A program made the translations under genes and the position numbers. Below are positions 43,415-52,082 of a stretch of DNA of 63,400 bases, one piece after another. This DNA comes from Firmicutes bacterium ADurb.Bin182 (GTDB lineage Bacteria > Bacillota > Clostridia > Christensenellales > CAG-138), in the NCBI GenBank assembly GCA_002070205.1, contig MWCU01000061.1, positions 1 to 63,400 on the forward strand, read 5' to 3'. Each line of letters opens with the position of its first letter. The first letter of the stretch is position 1. The notes below the pieces were generated by a model that was not told the DNA's origin, did no database searches, and saw only the letters and a list, made by a program, of their open reading frames with translations.

Positions 43415-44719
43415 ATGAAGCTTAAAAGCGCTATAGTACTTGCATATGAGAACAGCCAAAAAATGAAATCGGCGCTGCATAAGTCCCTGCACCGGGTATG
43501 CTCCCTTCCTCTTCCGGTCTGGGCAGCACGTGCTGCGGAGCCACTGTGCGAGGAACCGCCTGTCGTAATAATTCCGGAGGACAGCGGTTTTCCTCAGGAA
43601 TATGCAAAATGCAGGACGGTCTTTCTTCGGGGAGGCGGATGCTATAATGCGCTTAGCAGCGCCCGGAAGGCGGTTTCGCCCGGCGGGTATGTGTTTATCC
43701 TCAGGGGGGATATGCCGCTTATAAAGACGGAAACCCTTGAAGCGCTTGCGGTTTTGGCGAAAGGGAAAGCCGCGGCGGTGTTGACCCGCGCAGCGGCGGA
43801 GGGCTCAGGAAGTATTTTAAACCTGCAGGGCGCGTCCCCGGCGGAAGGGGGTATCCACTGCGGGGTTTATTGCTTTGATTCCGAAGCGCTGTTTTCACAT
43901 ATTGAAAAAATCGGCGGTCCCGGGGGAGGAGGTTTGGGAAAGATCATAGAAGCGCTCTCCCGCGAAGGAAGAAGCGTTGCCGCGCTGGCCGTAAAAGATG
44001 TTTTTGAAGTAACGACCGTAGATGACCGGATAAAGCTCTCCGAATGCGAAAGAGAAATGCGCAGGAGGATCAACGACAGGCATATGGAAAGCGGAGTGAC
44101 TTTTATCGATCCCGAGAGGGCGTATATAGATCCCGGCGTCAGCATCGGCAAAGATACGGTAATCTATCCGGACGTGGTTTTGCAGGGCGAAACGGCCATA
44201 GGGGAGCGCGTGATCCTTTATCCGGGGTGCCGCATCATCAGCAGCACTATTAAAAGCGGCTGTATTCTGCAGGCGGTGGTTTCCAATGAAGCGGAAATAG
44301 GCGAGAACGTAACCGCAGGTCCGTTCGTGAACCTCCGTCCGGGTACAAGGATTTCAAACGGCTGCAAGATAGGGGATTTTGTGGAGATAAAAAATTCCAA
44401 TATCGGGGAGGGCAGCAAGGTTCCGCACCTTAGCTATGTGGGCGACGGCGATATGGGAGCCAATGTCAACATAGGCTGCGGAACGGTGTTTTCCAATTAT
44501 GACGGATTCAAAAAGCACCGGACCGTGATCGGCGACAATGCTTTCATAGGCTGCAATACAAACCTTGTCGCTCCCGTGAAGGTCGGGAACAATGCGTATA
44601 CCGCGGCGGGATCGACTATCACTGAGGACGTTCCCGACGGTTCCATGGCTTTCGCGAGGGCAAGGCAGGTCAACAAAGAGGGATACGCTGAAAAGTTTAA
44701 GCAAAAAAAGCAGAATTGA
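43415..44719 (+). CDS. glmU: GlmU-like protein with degenerate uridylyltransferase domain
   Basis: 434 residues. The C-terminal left-handed beta-helix is intact: RRINDRHMESGVTFIDPE, many hexapeptides, PHLSYVGDGDMGANVNIGCG (catalytic His region) and NYDGFKKHRTVIGDNAFIG. It should acetylate glucosamine-1-phosphate. The N-terminal half is shorter and lacks the nucleotide signature: where GlmU has LAAGxGTRMxS this protein has LAYENSQKMKS, and the GTGHA block is replaced by a Gly-rich GGGCYNA. RGDMPLI is retained. UDP-GlcNAc pyrophosphorylase activity is therefore doubtful. The ATG at 43415 was chosen (AAAGGAAAG upstream; family-like start). Confidence 0.82.
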   Translation: MKLKSAIVLAYENSQKMKSALHKSLHRVCSLPLPVWAARAAEPLCEEPPVVIIPEDSGFPQEYAKCRTVFLRGGGCYNALSSARKAVSPGGYVFILRGDMPLIKTETLEALAVLAKGKAAAVLTRAAAEGSGSILNLQGASPAEGGIHCGVYCFDSEALFSHIEKIGGPGGGGLGKIIEALSREGRSVAALAVKDVFEVTTVDDRIKLSECEREMRRRINDRHMESGVTFIDPERAYIDPGVSIGKDTVIYPDVVLQGETAIGERVILYPGCRIISSTIKSGCILQAVVSNEAEIGENVTAGPFVNLRPGTRISNGCKIGDFVEIKNSNIGEGSKVPHLSYVGDGDMGANVNIGCGTVFSNYDGFKKHRTVIGDNAFIGCNTNLVAPVKVGNNAYTAAGSTITEDVPDGSMAFARARQVNKEGYAEKFKQKKQN

Positions 44720-45001
44720 GAATAACTCCGGCAAGCGGAATGTGCTCTCTGTAAGAGACCACCCGGAACACATCCTGGACAACGGGTCATATCCGAAACG
44801 GAGGAGTCCGCAAGAACCTTATTTGTGTTTTTATGTACTTCTAAACCCGTCAAGTATTATTGCCTATCGCCTTTGACCGCTCAAAGCGCCGGAATACGAT
44901 ATATTTCACGATATTTTAATATAATTTGATACCGAGCTTGATTTTATAATCCGTACGAATCTGTTATAATCAAATACAGTACCTCAATATGGGGAGGCTT
45001 G
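44720..45001 (+). other. Non-coding gap before the Pro/Thr-rich gene
   Basis: No open frame with a ribosome site and no known RNA fold is seen. An extended -10 promoter (TG-T-TATAAT, 44962-44970) lies 32 bases before the next start. Confidence 0.55.
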
Positions 45002-45622
45002 ATGAAGGAACCTTTTGGCCCGGTTGATCTGTTTGACCGCGAAGTTTTTAAGTTCAAAACCTGGCGCGTTTCGCTCCGGGGACAACCTTATGCGCAGCCG
45101 GCCCCGTCACGCGGAGCCGCGGGCGCGCATGACAGCTTAATAAACAGAAAAAACCTTATACGTATCGGCATATTCTCGGCTGTCGTGCTCGCTGCCGCGG
45201 CGGCTCTGGCGCTTTTTATCGTCCGGCCGTATTTAATAAAACAGAGGGATGCGAATCAGTTCACGCCGCCGATACTTATAACGCCCGCGACCTTGGAGCC
45301 GGTAACATCGGCTTCGCCTGCTGCGCCGACATCATCTCCGGTGCTGCAGCCGACTCCTTCGCCCTCGATTGCACCGACTTCACAACCGACCGCGACGCCG
45401 AAGCCGACACCCGAACCTACTCCGAAGCCTACTCCGAAGCCGACGCCGACTCCGAAGCCGACTCCGAAGCCGACTCCAAAGCCGACGCCGGTACCTACTG
45501 TGACGCCTTCGCCGACGCCCGAACCGACTCCAACGCAGACGTCGCTTTTCCCAATCACTACGCCGGCGCCCGAACAGCCGCCGACAGGGGAACCCGGCGG
45601 AACTCCGGGCATTTTCGATTAA
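45002..45622 (+). CDS. Single-pass membrane protein with Pro/Thr-rich extracellular tail
   Basis: 206 residues from the ATG at 45002, four bases after GGGGAGG (a TTG one codon earlier is possible). A charged cytoplasmic N-terminus of about 50 residues is followed by one membrane helix ([20 protein letters not shown], about 54-73). The outer tail is over 120 residues and is made of [12 protein letters not shown] repeats. Such tails are extended, glycosylatable and often span peptidoglycan. There is no enzymatic domain. It lies 11 bases before nadD-yqeK. Confidence 0.7.
   Translation: MKEPFGPVDLFDREVFKFKTWRVSLRGQPYAQPAPSRGAAGAHDSLINRKNLIRIGIFSAVVLAAAAALALFIVRPYLIKQRDANQFTPPILITPATLEPVTSASPAAPTSSPVLQPTPSPSIAPTSQPTATPKPTPEPTPKPTPKPTPTPKPTPKPTPKPTPVPTVTPSPTPEPTPTQTSLFPITTPAPEQPPTGEPGGTPGIFD
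45391..45537 (+). repeat. In-gene tandem repeats coding for Pro-Thr units
   Basis: Imperfect 6- and 12-base units built on CCGACTCCGAAG encode (Pro-Thr-Pro-Lys/Glu)n. They are prone to length change by slippage. Confidence 0.8.
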
Positions 45623-45633
45623 GGGAGAACGGT

Positions 45634-46806
45634 ATGCGCATCGCTATGTTAGGCGGTTCATTCAATCCCATCCATAACGGTCACCTGATGCTTTCGGAGT
45701 TCATAAAAAGCGAATTCATGCTCGATAAAGTGCTACTCACGGTCGCGGCAGATCCTCCGCACAAATCCTCAGAAGGAATGCTTCCCGCCGGGGCAAGGCT
45801 AATTATGACGGGCATGGCTGCGGCGGACAAAGAGGGCATCGAAGTTTCACAAATCGAGTTTATGCGCGAAGGTCCGAGCTATACGGCGGATACGATAAAA
45901 GAGCTTGAAATGATGTATCCTTCGGATGAATTGTTTCTTATCGTAGGCGCGGACATGCTTTTGGATATTCCCAACTGGAAAAGACCGCAAGAACTTTTGC
46001 AATCCGTAACGGTTATCGGCGCCATGAGAAAGGATGAACGCCCGTATGACATAGAGGCGGCGCGCGAACATCTCAGGGAAAAATACGGAGCTAAAGTCGT
46101 GCTTTCGGGGTTTATGGGACCCGACATATCCTCGACCGATATCAGGAGAAGGATATTTACCGCACGACCCGTTCAGGGATTGATTCCTGAAGACGTGGAA
46201 ATGCATATATATGAGAACGGATACTATATGCCGGACGATATACGTCTTATGCAGGAAAAACTCAAGGGAATGTTGAAAATTAAAAGATACCGGCATACCA
46301 TGGGAACTGTTCGGACAGCGGCATTTCTTGCGGCGCTGTACGGCGCGGATCCCGAAAAAGCGAGGCTTGCCGCGCTGTTGCATGACTGCGCGAAAACGGA
46401 CAAAAAAAGCCTAAAAAAGCTGGCGCTTGAAACAGGAATACCCGCAGACCGGTGGGAATCCGAAAATCCCGGGCTTCTCCATGCGAAACTTGGCGCCGTA
46501 TTGGCAGAAAGGGAATTCGGCGTAAAAGACAATGAAGTTTTAAGCGCGATATGCGCGCATACTACGGGAAAGCCCTGCATGACAAAGCTCGATAAAATCA
46601 TATATATTGCCGATATGATCGAACCTTCAAGGGACTTTTCGGGAGTCGGGCTTTTAAGGGATTATGCCGAAGAGGACCTTGACAAAGCCTTGATTGCGAG
46701 CATGGAATTTTCCGTACGAAAAATGAAAGAAAAAGGCGAGCCTCTGCATCCGATGACGGGGATTGCGCTCGAACATCTGAAAAAGGAAATGAACAAAGGA
46801 GGTTGA
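45634..46806 (+). CDS. nadD: Fused NadD-YqeK: nicotinate-nucleotide adenylyltransferase plus HD hydrolase
   Basis: 390 residues joining two usually separate proteins. Residues about 1-200 are NadD: GGSFNPIHNGH nucleotidyltransferase motif, the PPHK element, and SSTDIRRRI near the end. Residues about 205-390 are YqeK: HTMGTVRTAAFLAALYG, AALLHDCAKTDKK (HD) and HTTGKPCMTKLDKIIYIADMIEPSR. NadD makes NAD precursors; YqeK hydrolyses diadenosine tetraphosphate. The order nadD-yqeK-rsfS is conserved in Firmicutes. AAGGGAG precedes the ATG. Confidence 0.94.
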   Translation: MRIAMLGGSFNPIHNGHLMLSEFIKSEFMLDKVLLTVAADPPHKSSEGMLPAGARLIMTGMAAADKEGIEVSQIEFMREGPSYTADTIKELEMMYPSDELFLIVGADMLLDIPNWKRPQELLQSVTVIGAMRKDERPYDIEAAREHLREKYGAKVVLSGFMGPDISSTDIRRRIFTARPVQGLIPEDVEMHIYENGYYMPDDIRLMQEKLKGMLKIKRYRHTMGTVRTAAFLAALYGADPEKARLAALLHDCAKTDKKSLKKLALETGIPADRWESENPGLLHAKLGAVLAEREFGVKDNEVLSAICAHTTGKPCMTKLDKIIYIADMIEPSRDFSGVGLLRDYAEEDLDKALIASMEFSVRKMKEKGEPLHPMTGIALEHLKKEMNKGG

Positions 46807-46809
46807 ATT

Positions 46810-47199
46810 TTGGAATCTGCCACGAGGGAACGGGTGCTTTCGATCTGCCGGCTGCTTTATGACAAAAAAGCGCAGGATATAATAGCCATTGACGTTGAGG
46901 ACAAAACGATCTTAGCCGAATGGTTCATAATATGCAGCGGAAGGGCGTCCACTCAGGTGAAAGCCCTGTGCGACGAGATCGAACAAAAAAGCAATGAGAT
47001 GGGCCTCAAAATACTTCGAAAAGAAGGATACCGCGGGGCGCGCTGGATAGTTCTTGATTTCGGGAACATTCTTTTGCATATATTCCATGAGGATGAGCGT
47101 AAGTACTATAACATGGAACGCCTGTGGATGGACGATCTGAAAAGCGCGATACTTTTTTCAAAAGAAGAGGACGCGAAGCTGGATTCAGGAATAAAATAA
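46810..47199 (+). CDS. rsfS: Ribosomal silencing factor RsfS
   Basis: 129 residues with a TTG start placed after AAAGGAGG, three bases after the nadD-yqeK stop. KAQDIIAIDVEDKTILAEWFIICSG, STQVKALCDEIEQK and WIVLDFGNILLHIFHEDERKYYNME are typical. It binds uL14 on the 50S subunit and blocks subunit joining under starvation. Confidence 0.94.
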   Translation: MESATRERVLSICRLLYDKKAQDIIAIDVEDKTILAEWFIICSGRASTQVKALCDEIEQKSNEMGLKILRKEGYRGARWIVLDFGNILLHIFHEDERKYYNMERLWMDDLKSAILFSKEEDAKLDSGIK

Positions 47200-47293
47200 A
47201 CCCGGCGGATTTCAGGCAGGCGCCGGCATTCCCGGCGAGGCATAATCCGAAGACCGGCTGCGGCAAGTATTGCAGTTCTTTCAATAAAGTGAA

Positions 47294-47314
47294 AAATCTG
47301 CCTGAGGGGCAGAT
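47294..47314 (-). terminator. AATCTGCC-type terminator of the carboxypeptidase gene
   Basis: ATCTGCC/GGCAGAT stem followed by a T run on the minus strand. It is the third copy of the stem found at 21739 and 31281. Confidence 0.75.
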
Positions 47315-47390
47315 ATGCGCCGAAGAAGCCCTGAAAGACTTCTTCAAATTTTATATGCAGTCAGAAACAGGCTCCGCCGTTTTGCGGCGC

Positions 47391-48773
47391 TCATTTTCTT
47401 CTGTATACGTAATAGCTTCTCAGTTTGCGCCTTCTTTTCCTTCCGCTGTTTTTGATAATGATTCCGATAACTGCAATTATTATGAGCAAGGCTGCTCCCG
47501 ATAGTATCCAAAACAGAAGGGAGCTGTTGCCGTCGCCGTTTTCGTTGTTGTCCGTTATGAGGGGAGTTCCGGACGGAGAAGACGTAGCGGCGGTTTGAAG
47601 CTCGATAACATCCCTTGACGCTACAAGGTCGGCTTCAAGCAGTGTTCGCCCTTCGTATTGATAAGAGACGGTGCCGACCCTATCCCCTTTTTTTATCGGC
47701 GCAATAAGCTTTCCGACAGCCGGAGTCATCGTAATGGAAGAGGCATTTTCTTTTATAGCTTGAATGGTCGTTTTCAATCCGGATATTTTTTTGTCTTTCA
47801 GATCCGCTATGAGATTCAATCTGCCGTTTTCGGGGTCCTCAAAGCTGGCGTTGGAAACCGTTCCCTCTACGATATCCGGAAGGCCGAGCTCCGAAGCGGA
47901 TATGGATATGCAGTTTTCAAAACCCCAGTCGAACAGCTTGGCGGCGGTCTCAAAGCGGTACGTAGCGCTCACTTTATATTCATAATCGCCCAAAAGCACA
48001 GCAATGAGTTCCACTCCGTCCTTCTCTGCGGAAGCCACAAGGCATCGCCCGGCTTGATCGGTATCACCGGTCTTTACACCGGTCGCGTACTTGTAAACAT
48101 ACGACTCGGTATCATCGGCCTTTTTATATATCAGCTTATTTGTGTTTTCCAATATATAGCCGTCGCTGTCCTTGTTTGTAGGCGGGACCTCATAAACGTC
48201 ACGGCTTACGATCGCACGAAAATCGCTGTTTCGCATCGCATAGCGGGTGAGTATGGCCATATCCCTCGCGGTAGTGTAATGATCATCATTATGAAGTCCG
48301 TTCGGTTTTACAAAGTGGGATCCTGTCATTCCTATCGAAGCCGCTTTTGCGTTCATCATATCCGCAAAGGCCGCTTCGGAACCCGCCAGATGCTCCGCTA
48401 TTGCGCGGGCTGCGTCGTTCCCGCTTACAAGCATCATGCCGTAGATAAGGTCGCGGAGTGTAAGCTTTTCGCGCCGCACGATGCACATCCTTGAGCCCCT
48501 GTTTTCCACGTTCTCCCCGACAGTGACCACCTCGTCAAGATCGCCTTCCTCAAGAGCGATTATGCAGGTGAGGATTTTGGTGGTGCTTGCGGGAAAAGCC
48601 CTTTCGTCCGCGTTTTTTTCAAACAGCACGTTTCCCGTCGCGGCGTCCATGAGAACGACATACTTGGTTTTGATCTCGTTGGGGTCATACTCGGCGAGAG
48701 CCGATGAGGGCAATATCTCAAGCAGAAACACGAGCATGAGCAGCGTGCATAAAAATCGTTTCAAACCTTTCAT
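47391..48773 (-). CDS. D-alanyl-D-alanine carboxypeptidase (DacF/PBP5-like)
   Basis: 460 residues. A signal peptide (cut near PSSALA) is followed by the serine D,D-peptidase domain: SxxK in FPASTTKILTC, SxN in MMLVSGNDAARA, and KTG in YATGVKTGDTD. A beta-rich C-terminal domain of PBP5 type follows (about 300-400). The protein ends with a membrane helix (LFWILSGAALLIIIAVIGIII) and a very basic tail, so it is membrane-bound. It trims D-Ala from peptidoglycan stems. Confidence 0.94.
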   Translation of the reverse strand: MKGLKRFLCTLLMLVFLLEILPSSALAEYDPNEIKTKYVVLMDAATGNVLFEKNADERAFPASTTKILTCIIALEEGDLDEVVTVGENVENRGSRMCIVRREKLTLRDLIYGMMLVSGNDAARAIAEHLAGSEAAFADMMNAKAASIGMTGSHFVKPNGLHNDDHYTTARDMAILTRYAMRNSDFRAIVSRDVYEVPPTNKDSDGYILENTNKLIYKKADDTESYVYKYATGVKTGDTDQAGRCLVASAEKDGVELIAVLLGDYEYKVSATYRFETAAKLFDWGFENCISISASELGLPDIVEGTVSNASFEDPENGRLNLIADLKDKKISGLKTTIQAIKENASSITMTPAVGKLIAPIKKGDRVGTVSYQYEGRTLLEADLVASRDVIELQTAATSSPSGTPLITDNNENGDGNSSLLFWILSGAALLIIIAVIGIIIKNSGRKRRRKLRSYYVYRRK

Positions 48774-48975
48774 CCTTTCGACGCATTATGGCATAATTCA
48801 TGCTTATGCTATGGCAGTATATAGTATAACAGAACAAATTGCGATTTGTATAGTACAAAGGGGTGTCTAATTACAGGTTTGTTTACAATATTGCGTTTTC
48901 TTTTATGTGATTTATGATATACTTAATAAGAAATGAAGGGTCATTTTCTTAATTTTACCAAGGAGGATGCATGGG

Positions 48976-49665
48976 ATGCCGATACGCGTACTGCTCGTTG
49001 ATGACGAACCTCTAATCGTTAAGGGCTTGAAGTTTTCTCTGGAACAGGACGGCTATGAAACGGACGTCGCCTACGACGGCGAGCAGGCTCTGCAGAAAAT
49101 TTTCAGCAATCATTACGATATCATCCTGCTCGACGTGATGCTGCCCGAAATCTCGGGGATAGAGGTGTGCCAGCGCGTCCGCGAGGAAAGCGGCGTTCCG
49201 ATAATCATGCTGACGGCAAAAGGCGAGGATATGGATAAGATTCTCGGCCTTGAATTCGGCGCGGACGATTACATGACAAAGCCCTTCAATATATTGGAAG
49301 TCAAGGCTCGGATAAAAAGCATTCTTCGCCGGACGGTTTCCAAAGAGCCTGCGCCCCCTCCCAAGGAATTCAGCTTCAACGGGCTTTATATCAATACGGA
49401 GAACCGCTCCGTAACCGTCAAGGGAAAACCCGTCAATCTTACGGCTAAAGAATTCGATCTTCTGCAGCTGTTCATGACCAATCCCGGAAAAGTATACAGC
49501 AGAGAGAACCTTTTGGAAATTATCTGGGGCTCGGACTATCTGGGCGATTTTAGGACTGTGGACGTGCATATAAGGCGCCTTCGCGAAAAAATCGAAAAGG
49601 ATCCTGCAAAGCCTCAATATATACTTACAAAATGGGGAGTTGGGTACTGCTTTGCGGAAAAGTAG
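48976..49665 (+). CDS. Two-component response regulator, OmpR/PhoB family
   Basis: 229 residues from the ATG at 48976, nine bases after AGGAGG (an ATG at 48967 abuts the site). The receiver domain has DDEP, the phospho-acceptor region ILLDVMLPEISG, and the switch Thr/Lys in MLTAKGED and DYMTKPF. The C-terminal winged helix has LTAKEFDLLQLFM and FRTVDVHIRRLREKIE. It overlaps the kinase gene. It is close to WalR/ResD-type regulators of envelope genes, but the orthology is unproven. Confidence 0.94.
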   Translation: MPIRVLLVDDEPLIVKGLKFSLEQDGYETDVAYDGEQALQKIFSNHYDIILLDVMLPEISGIEVCQRVREESGVPIIMLTAKGEDMDKILGLEFGADDYMTKPFNILEVKARIKSILRRTVSKEPAPPPKEFSFNGLYINTENRSVTVKGKPVNLTAKEFDLLQLFMTNPGKVYSRENLLEIIWGSDYLGDFRTVDVHIRRLREKIEKDPAKPQYILTKWGVGYCFAEK

Positions 49666-51121
49666 ATTATTCGGGTCGATCAGGTACAGGATGGTTGCTA
49701 TCTATCTTCTGATCACCGCCGCCTCGTTTATCGCGATCAGCGTTACCGTGTCATATATAATGGAAGATTTTCTGGTATCGCAGAGGGTTAAAGAACAGAG
49801 CGAAGAAACGGCACGGCTCGGGCTTGAGATAGCGCCGGCGATAGCCGAATCGGACGCCGCCAAAATCAACGGACTTATCGCTCAGCGCGCCCGAAGCATG
49901 GGAGGGCGCGTGCTGTTTCTGGATATCGACGCGGTCGTTCAGGTGGACTCCGCATCCTCCGCGAACGGCTTCCGGCTGCCTTACAGGGAAGTACGCGATA
50001 TTCTGGTAGGCCAAAAGGAAACGTCCTATGCGTTTCACCGGATCATACGAACGTCACCCGAAGGCGGCGAAAATCTTTTATCGCTCACGAACAGCGAAAG
50101 GGTATGGGCTGTTTACTATACTGCTCCCGTCACGCTTGAAGGGGAATACCTCGGAGTTCTTTTATTCAGCGCGCTTGTTCAGGATGTCGAGGACAGCGTT
50201 TATTTCGTTATAAGGCAAATATCCATAGTGTTTGCCATAGTCATCATTATCATATTCATAGTTACATTCGGGTTGTCGGGCTGGCTGACAAAGCCCGTGA
50301 TCGAGCTCACAAATGCCATCCGACGCATGGGGACGAGGGGGTACGGCGTCAGAGTCAACGTGCGCGGGCAGGGCGAACTTGCGGAACTCGGACAGGCATT
50401 CAACAGGATGAGCGAACAGATCGAGTCCTATGACCGTTTGCGCGATGAATTTATTTCCAACGCATCCCATGAGTTGAAAACTCCTCTCTCGACCATGAAG
50501 GTGCTTTCGGAATCCATGCTGTATCAGGATTCGGCCGATCCTTCGGTAATGCGGGAGTTTTTTTTGGACGTAAGCCATGAAATAGACAGGCTCAATGTTA
50601 TAATAAACGATTTGCTGCGCCTGGTGCAGGAGGATATTGCGGAAACCGAGCTTGTCAAAACTCCCGTCCGGCTGGACAAGCTGGTATCGGCAGTCGCTTC
50701 GAGGCTCAGCCCGCTTGCGCAAAAAAAGCATATAGCGCTCGAAACAAAACTGACGGAGGTCGAATTGCTGGCGGATGCCGCCCGGCTTGAGCAAGTCGTT
50801 GTCAACCTTATAGACAACGCGATCAAGTATACGGATGAAGGCTCCGTATCGGTTTTTGTTCGTCAGGAAGCCAACAAGGCTTTGTTTATAGTAAAGGACA
50901 CGGGCATAGGCATTCCCAAGGAAGCTCAGCCGAGGCTCTTTGAACGGTTTTATCGCGTGGATAAAGCGCGAGCGCGCGGAAAAGGCGGGACAGGCCTCGG
51001 TTTATCCATCGTAGAAAAGATAGTGTCCAAACACGGCGGATATATACAGATAGAAAGCGCGCCCGGCAAAGGGAGCACATTTACCGTTTATTTGCCGATT
51101 GACGGAGCAGGAACAGCATGA
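49640..51121 (+). CDS. Membrane sensor histidine kinase
   Basis: 493 residues. TM1 at about 17-38, an outer sensor domain of about 160 residues, TM2 at about 196-218, a HAMP domain (TKPVIELTNAIRRM), the phospho-histidine box FISNASHELKTPLSTMKVL, N box NLIDNAIKYT, and G boxes KDTGIGIP and GKGGTGLGLSIVEKI. It phosphorylates the regulator encoded upstream. The TTG at 49640 lies inside that gene; a TTG a few codons later is an alternative start. The stop overlaps the next gene. Confidence 0.94.
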   Translation: MGTALRKSRLFGSIRYRMVAIYLLITAASFIAISVTVSYIMEDFLVSQRVKEQSEETARLGLEIAPAIAESDAAKINGLIAQRARSMGGRVLFLDIDAVVQVDSASSANGFRLPYREVRDILVGQKETSYAFHRIIRTSPEGGENLLSLTNSERVWAVYYTAPVTLEGEYLGVLLFSALVQDVEDSVYFVIRQISIVFAIVIIIIFIVTFGLSGWLTKPVIELTNAIRRMGTRGYGVRVNVRGQGELAELGQAFNRMSEQIESYDRLRDEFISNASHELKTPLSTMKVLSESMLYQDSADPSVMREFFLDVSHEIDRLNVIINDLLRLVQEDIAETELVKTPVRLDKLVSAVASRLSPLAQKKHIALETKLTEVELLADAARLEQVVVNLIDNAIKYTDEGSVSVFVRQEANKALFIVKDTGIGIPKEAQPRLFERFYRVDKARARGKGGTGLGLSIVEKIVSKHGGYIQIESAPGKGSTFTVYLPIDGAGTA

Positions 51122-52077
51122 GGAAAAACGGATCAAAAATACGGTTTTTACTGATTACGGCGCTTGCGGCGTTTATTATGCACGGCTGTTTCGGCGGTAT
51201 CCGGGAAGATTCCGTATATGAGGCTCTGCCTCCCATAGATCCCGAGGCCGGCATCGAAAGAGAAGTATCGGCCGACCTTTATTTCAGGCTTACGGATGAG
51301 CCGTATCTTGTGAAAGTCACCCGTAACATAAGCGTTCGCGCGAACGAAAGCCGCGAAAATGCGATATTGAGGGCGCTGCTGAACGGCCCGCCACCTTTAT
51401 CCAACGGAGTGTCCGGGGTATTGACCGAATCGGCCAGGGTCATATCCGTTCAGTTGGACGGGGGCATACTGTATGTCACAATGAGCAGAGAGTTCATAGA
51501 AACGGATAAAAACGCGGGCTCGCGAGAAGAAATTGATGAGTTGCTGCGGCTGAGGGTGTTTGCCCTTGTCAATTCGCTGACGGCTTCGGGAAGCGCGGAC
51601 CGCATACAGATCCTTATCGATTTGGACAACAGCGGAACAGGCTTAAGGGTGCAAAGGGGAATGCTCGGGCTTCACACCGAAGATACTGCGTCTTCTCAGC
51701 TGCTCGAACCTTTGAAATTCAACTCCGGCATAGTGGTCGATTCTGGTAAAATTGCAGATCTTGCCCTTTCGCATATCAGGGACGGCGAATATGAGCGTGC
51801 GTATAATCTTTTTGCGCAAAGCGAAAGCGGCGGGTTCCAGCGGCCGAGCTATGCGGCGTTTGAAACGGAACTCAAATCCCTCGGAGCTTTAAGGGATTAT
51901 AAAATAATTTCCTTCAGGCCGCCGGACAGTCAGGAGTTAAGCGCCTCGGTTAATTTGGATTTTGTTTATACGGACGGCAGCGCAAAGACCGTGAAGCAGG
52001 CGGTATTGAACCTGTACCGCGAAGGCGACCTCATTAAGGTAGGGTACAATTCGCTGCTCAAGCTTGTGCAAAGGTGA
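51118..52077 (+). CDS. GerMN-domain lipoprotein
   Basis: 319 residues. The lipobox is IMHGC (Cys about residue 23). A GerMN domain spans about 50-185: LYFRLTDEPYLVKVTR, ENAILRALLNGPP, VISVQLDGGILYVTMSREFI, and RVFALVNSLTASGSADRIQILID. A smaller NTF2-like region forms the C-terminus. GerMN domains are putative peptidoglycan-interacting modules first seen in GerM. The start overlaps the kinase stop by four bases, so it is translationally coupled and probably modulates that sensor. Confidence 0.87.
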   Translation: MRKNGSKIRFLLITALAAFIMHGCFGGIREDSVYEALPPIDPEAGIEREVSADLYFRLTDEPYLVKVTRNISVRANESRENAILRALLNGPPPLSNGVSGVLTESARVISVQLDGGILYVTMSREFIETDKNAGSREEIDELLRLRVFALVNSLTASGSADRIQILIDLDNSGTGLRVQRGMLGLHTEDTASSQLLEPLKFNSGIVVDSGKIADLALSHIRDGEYERAYNLFAQSESGGFQRPSYAAFETELKSLGALRDYKIISFRPPDSQELSASVNLDFVYTDGSAKTVKQAVLNLYREGDLIKVGYNSLLKLVQR

Positions 52078-52082
52078 AGCTC

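Noticed and set aside
44720..45001. Small RNA or gene in the gap after glmU
   Set aside because: No open frame with a ribosome site and no stable, bounded hairpin structure beyond weak pairs.
45256..45612. Minus-strand Gly/Val-rich frame
   Set aside because: It is the complement of the Pro/Thr repeat region; the composition explains the open frame.
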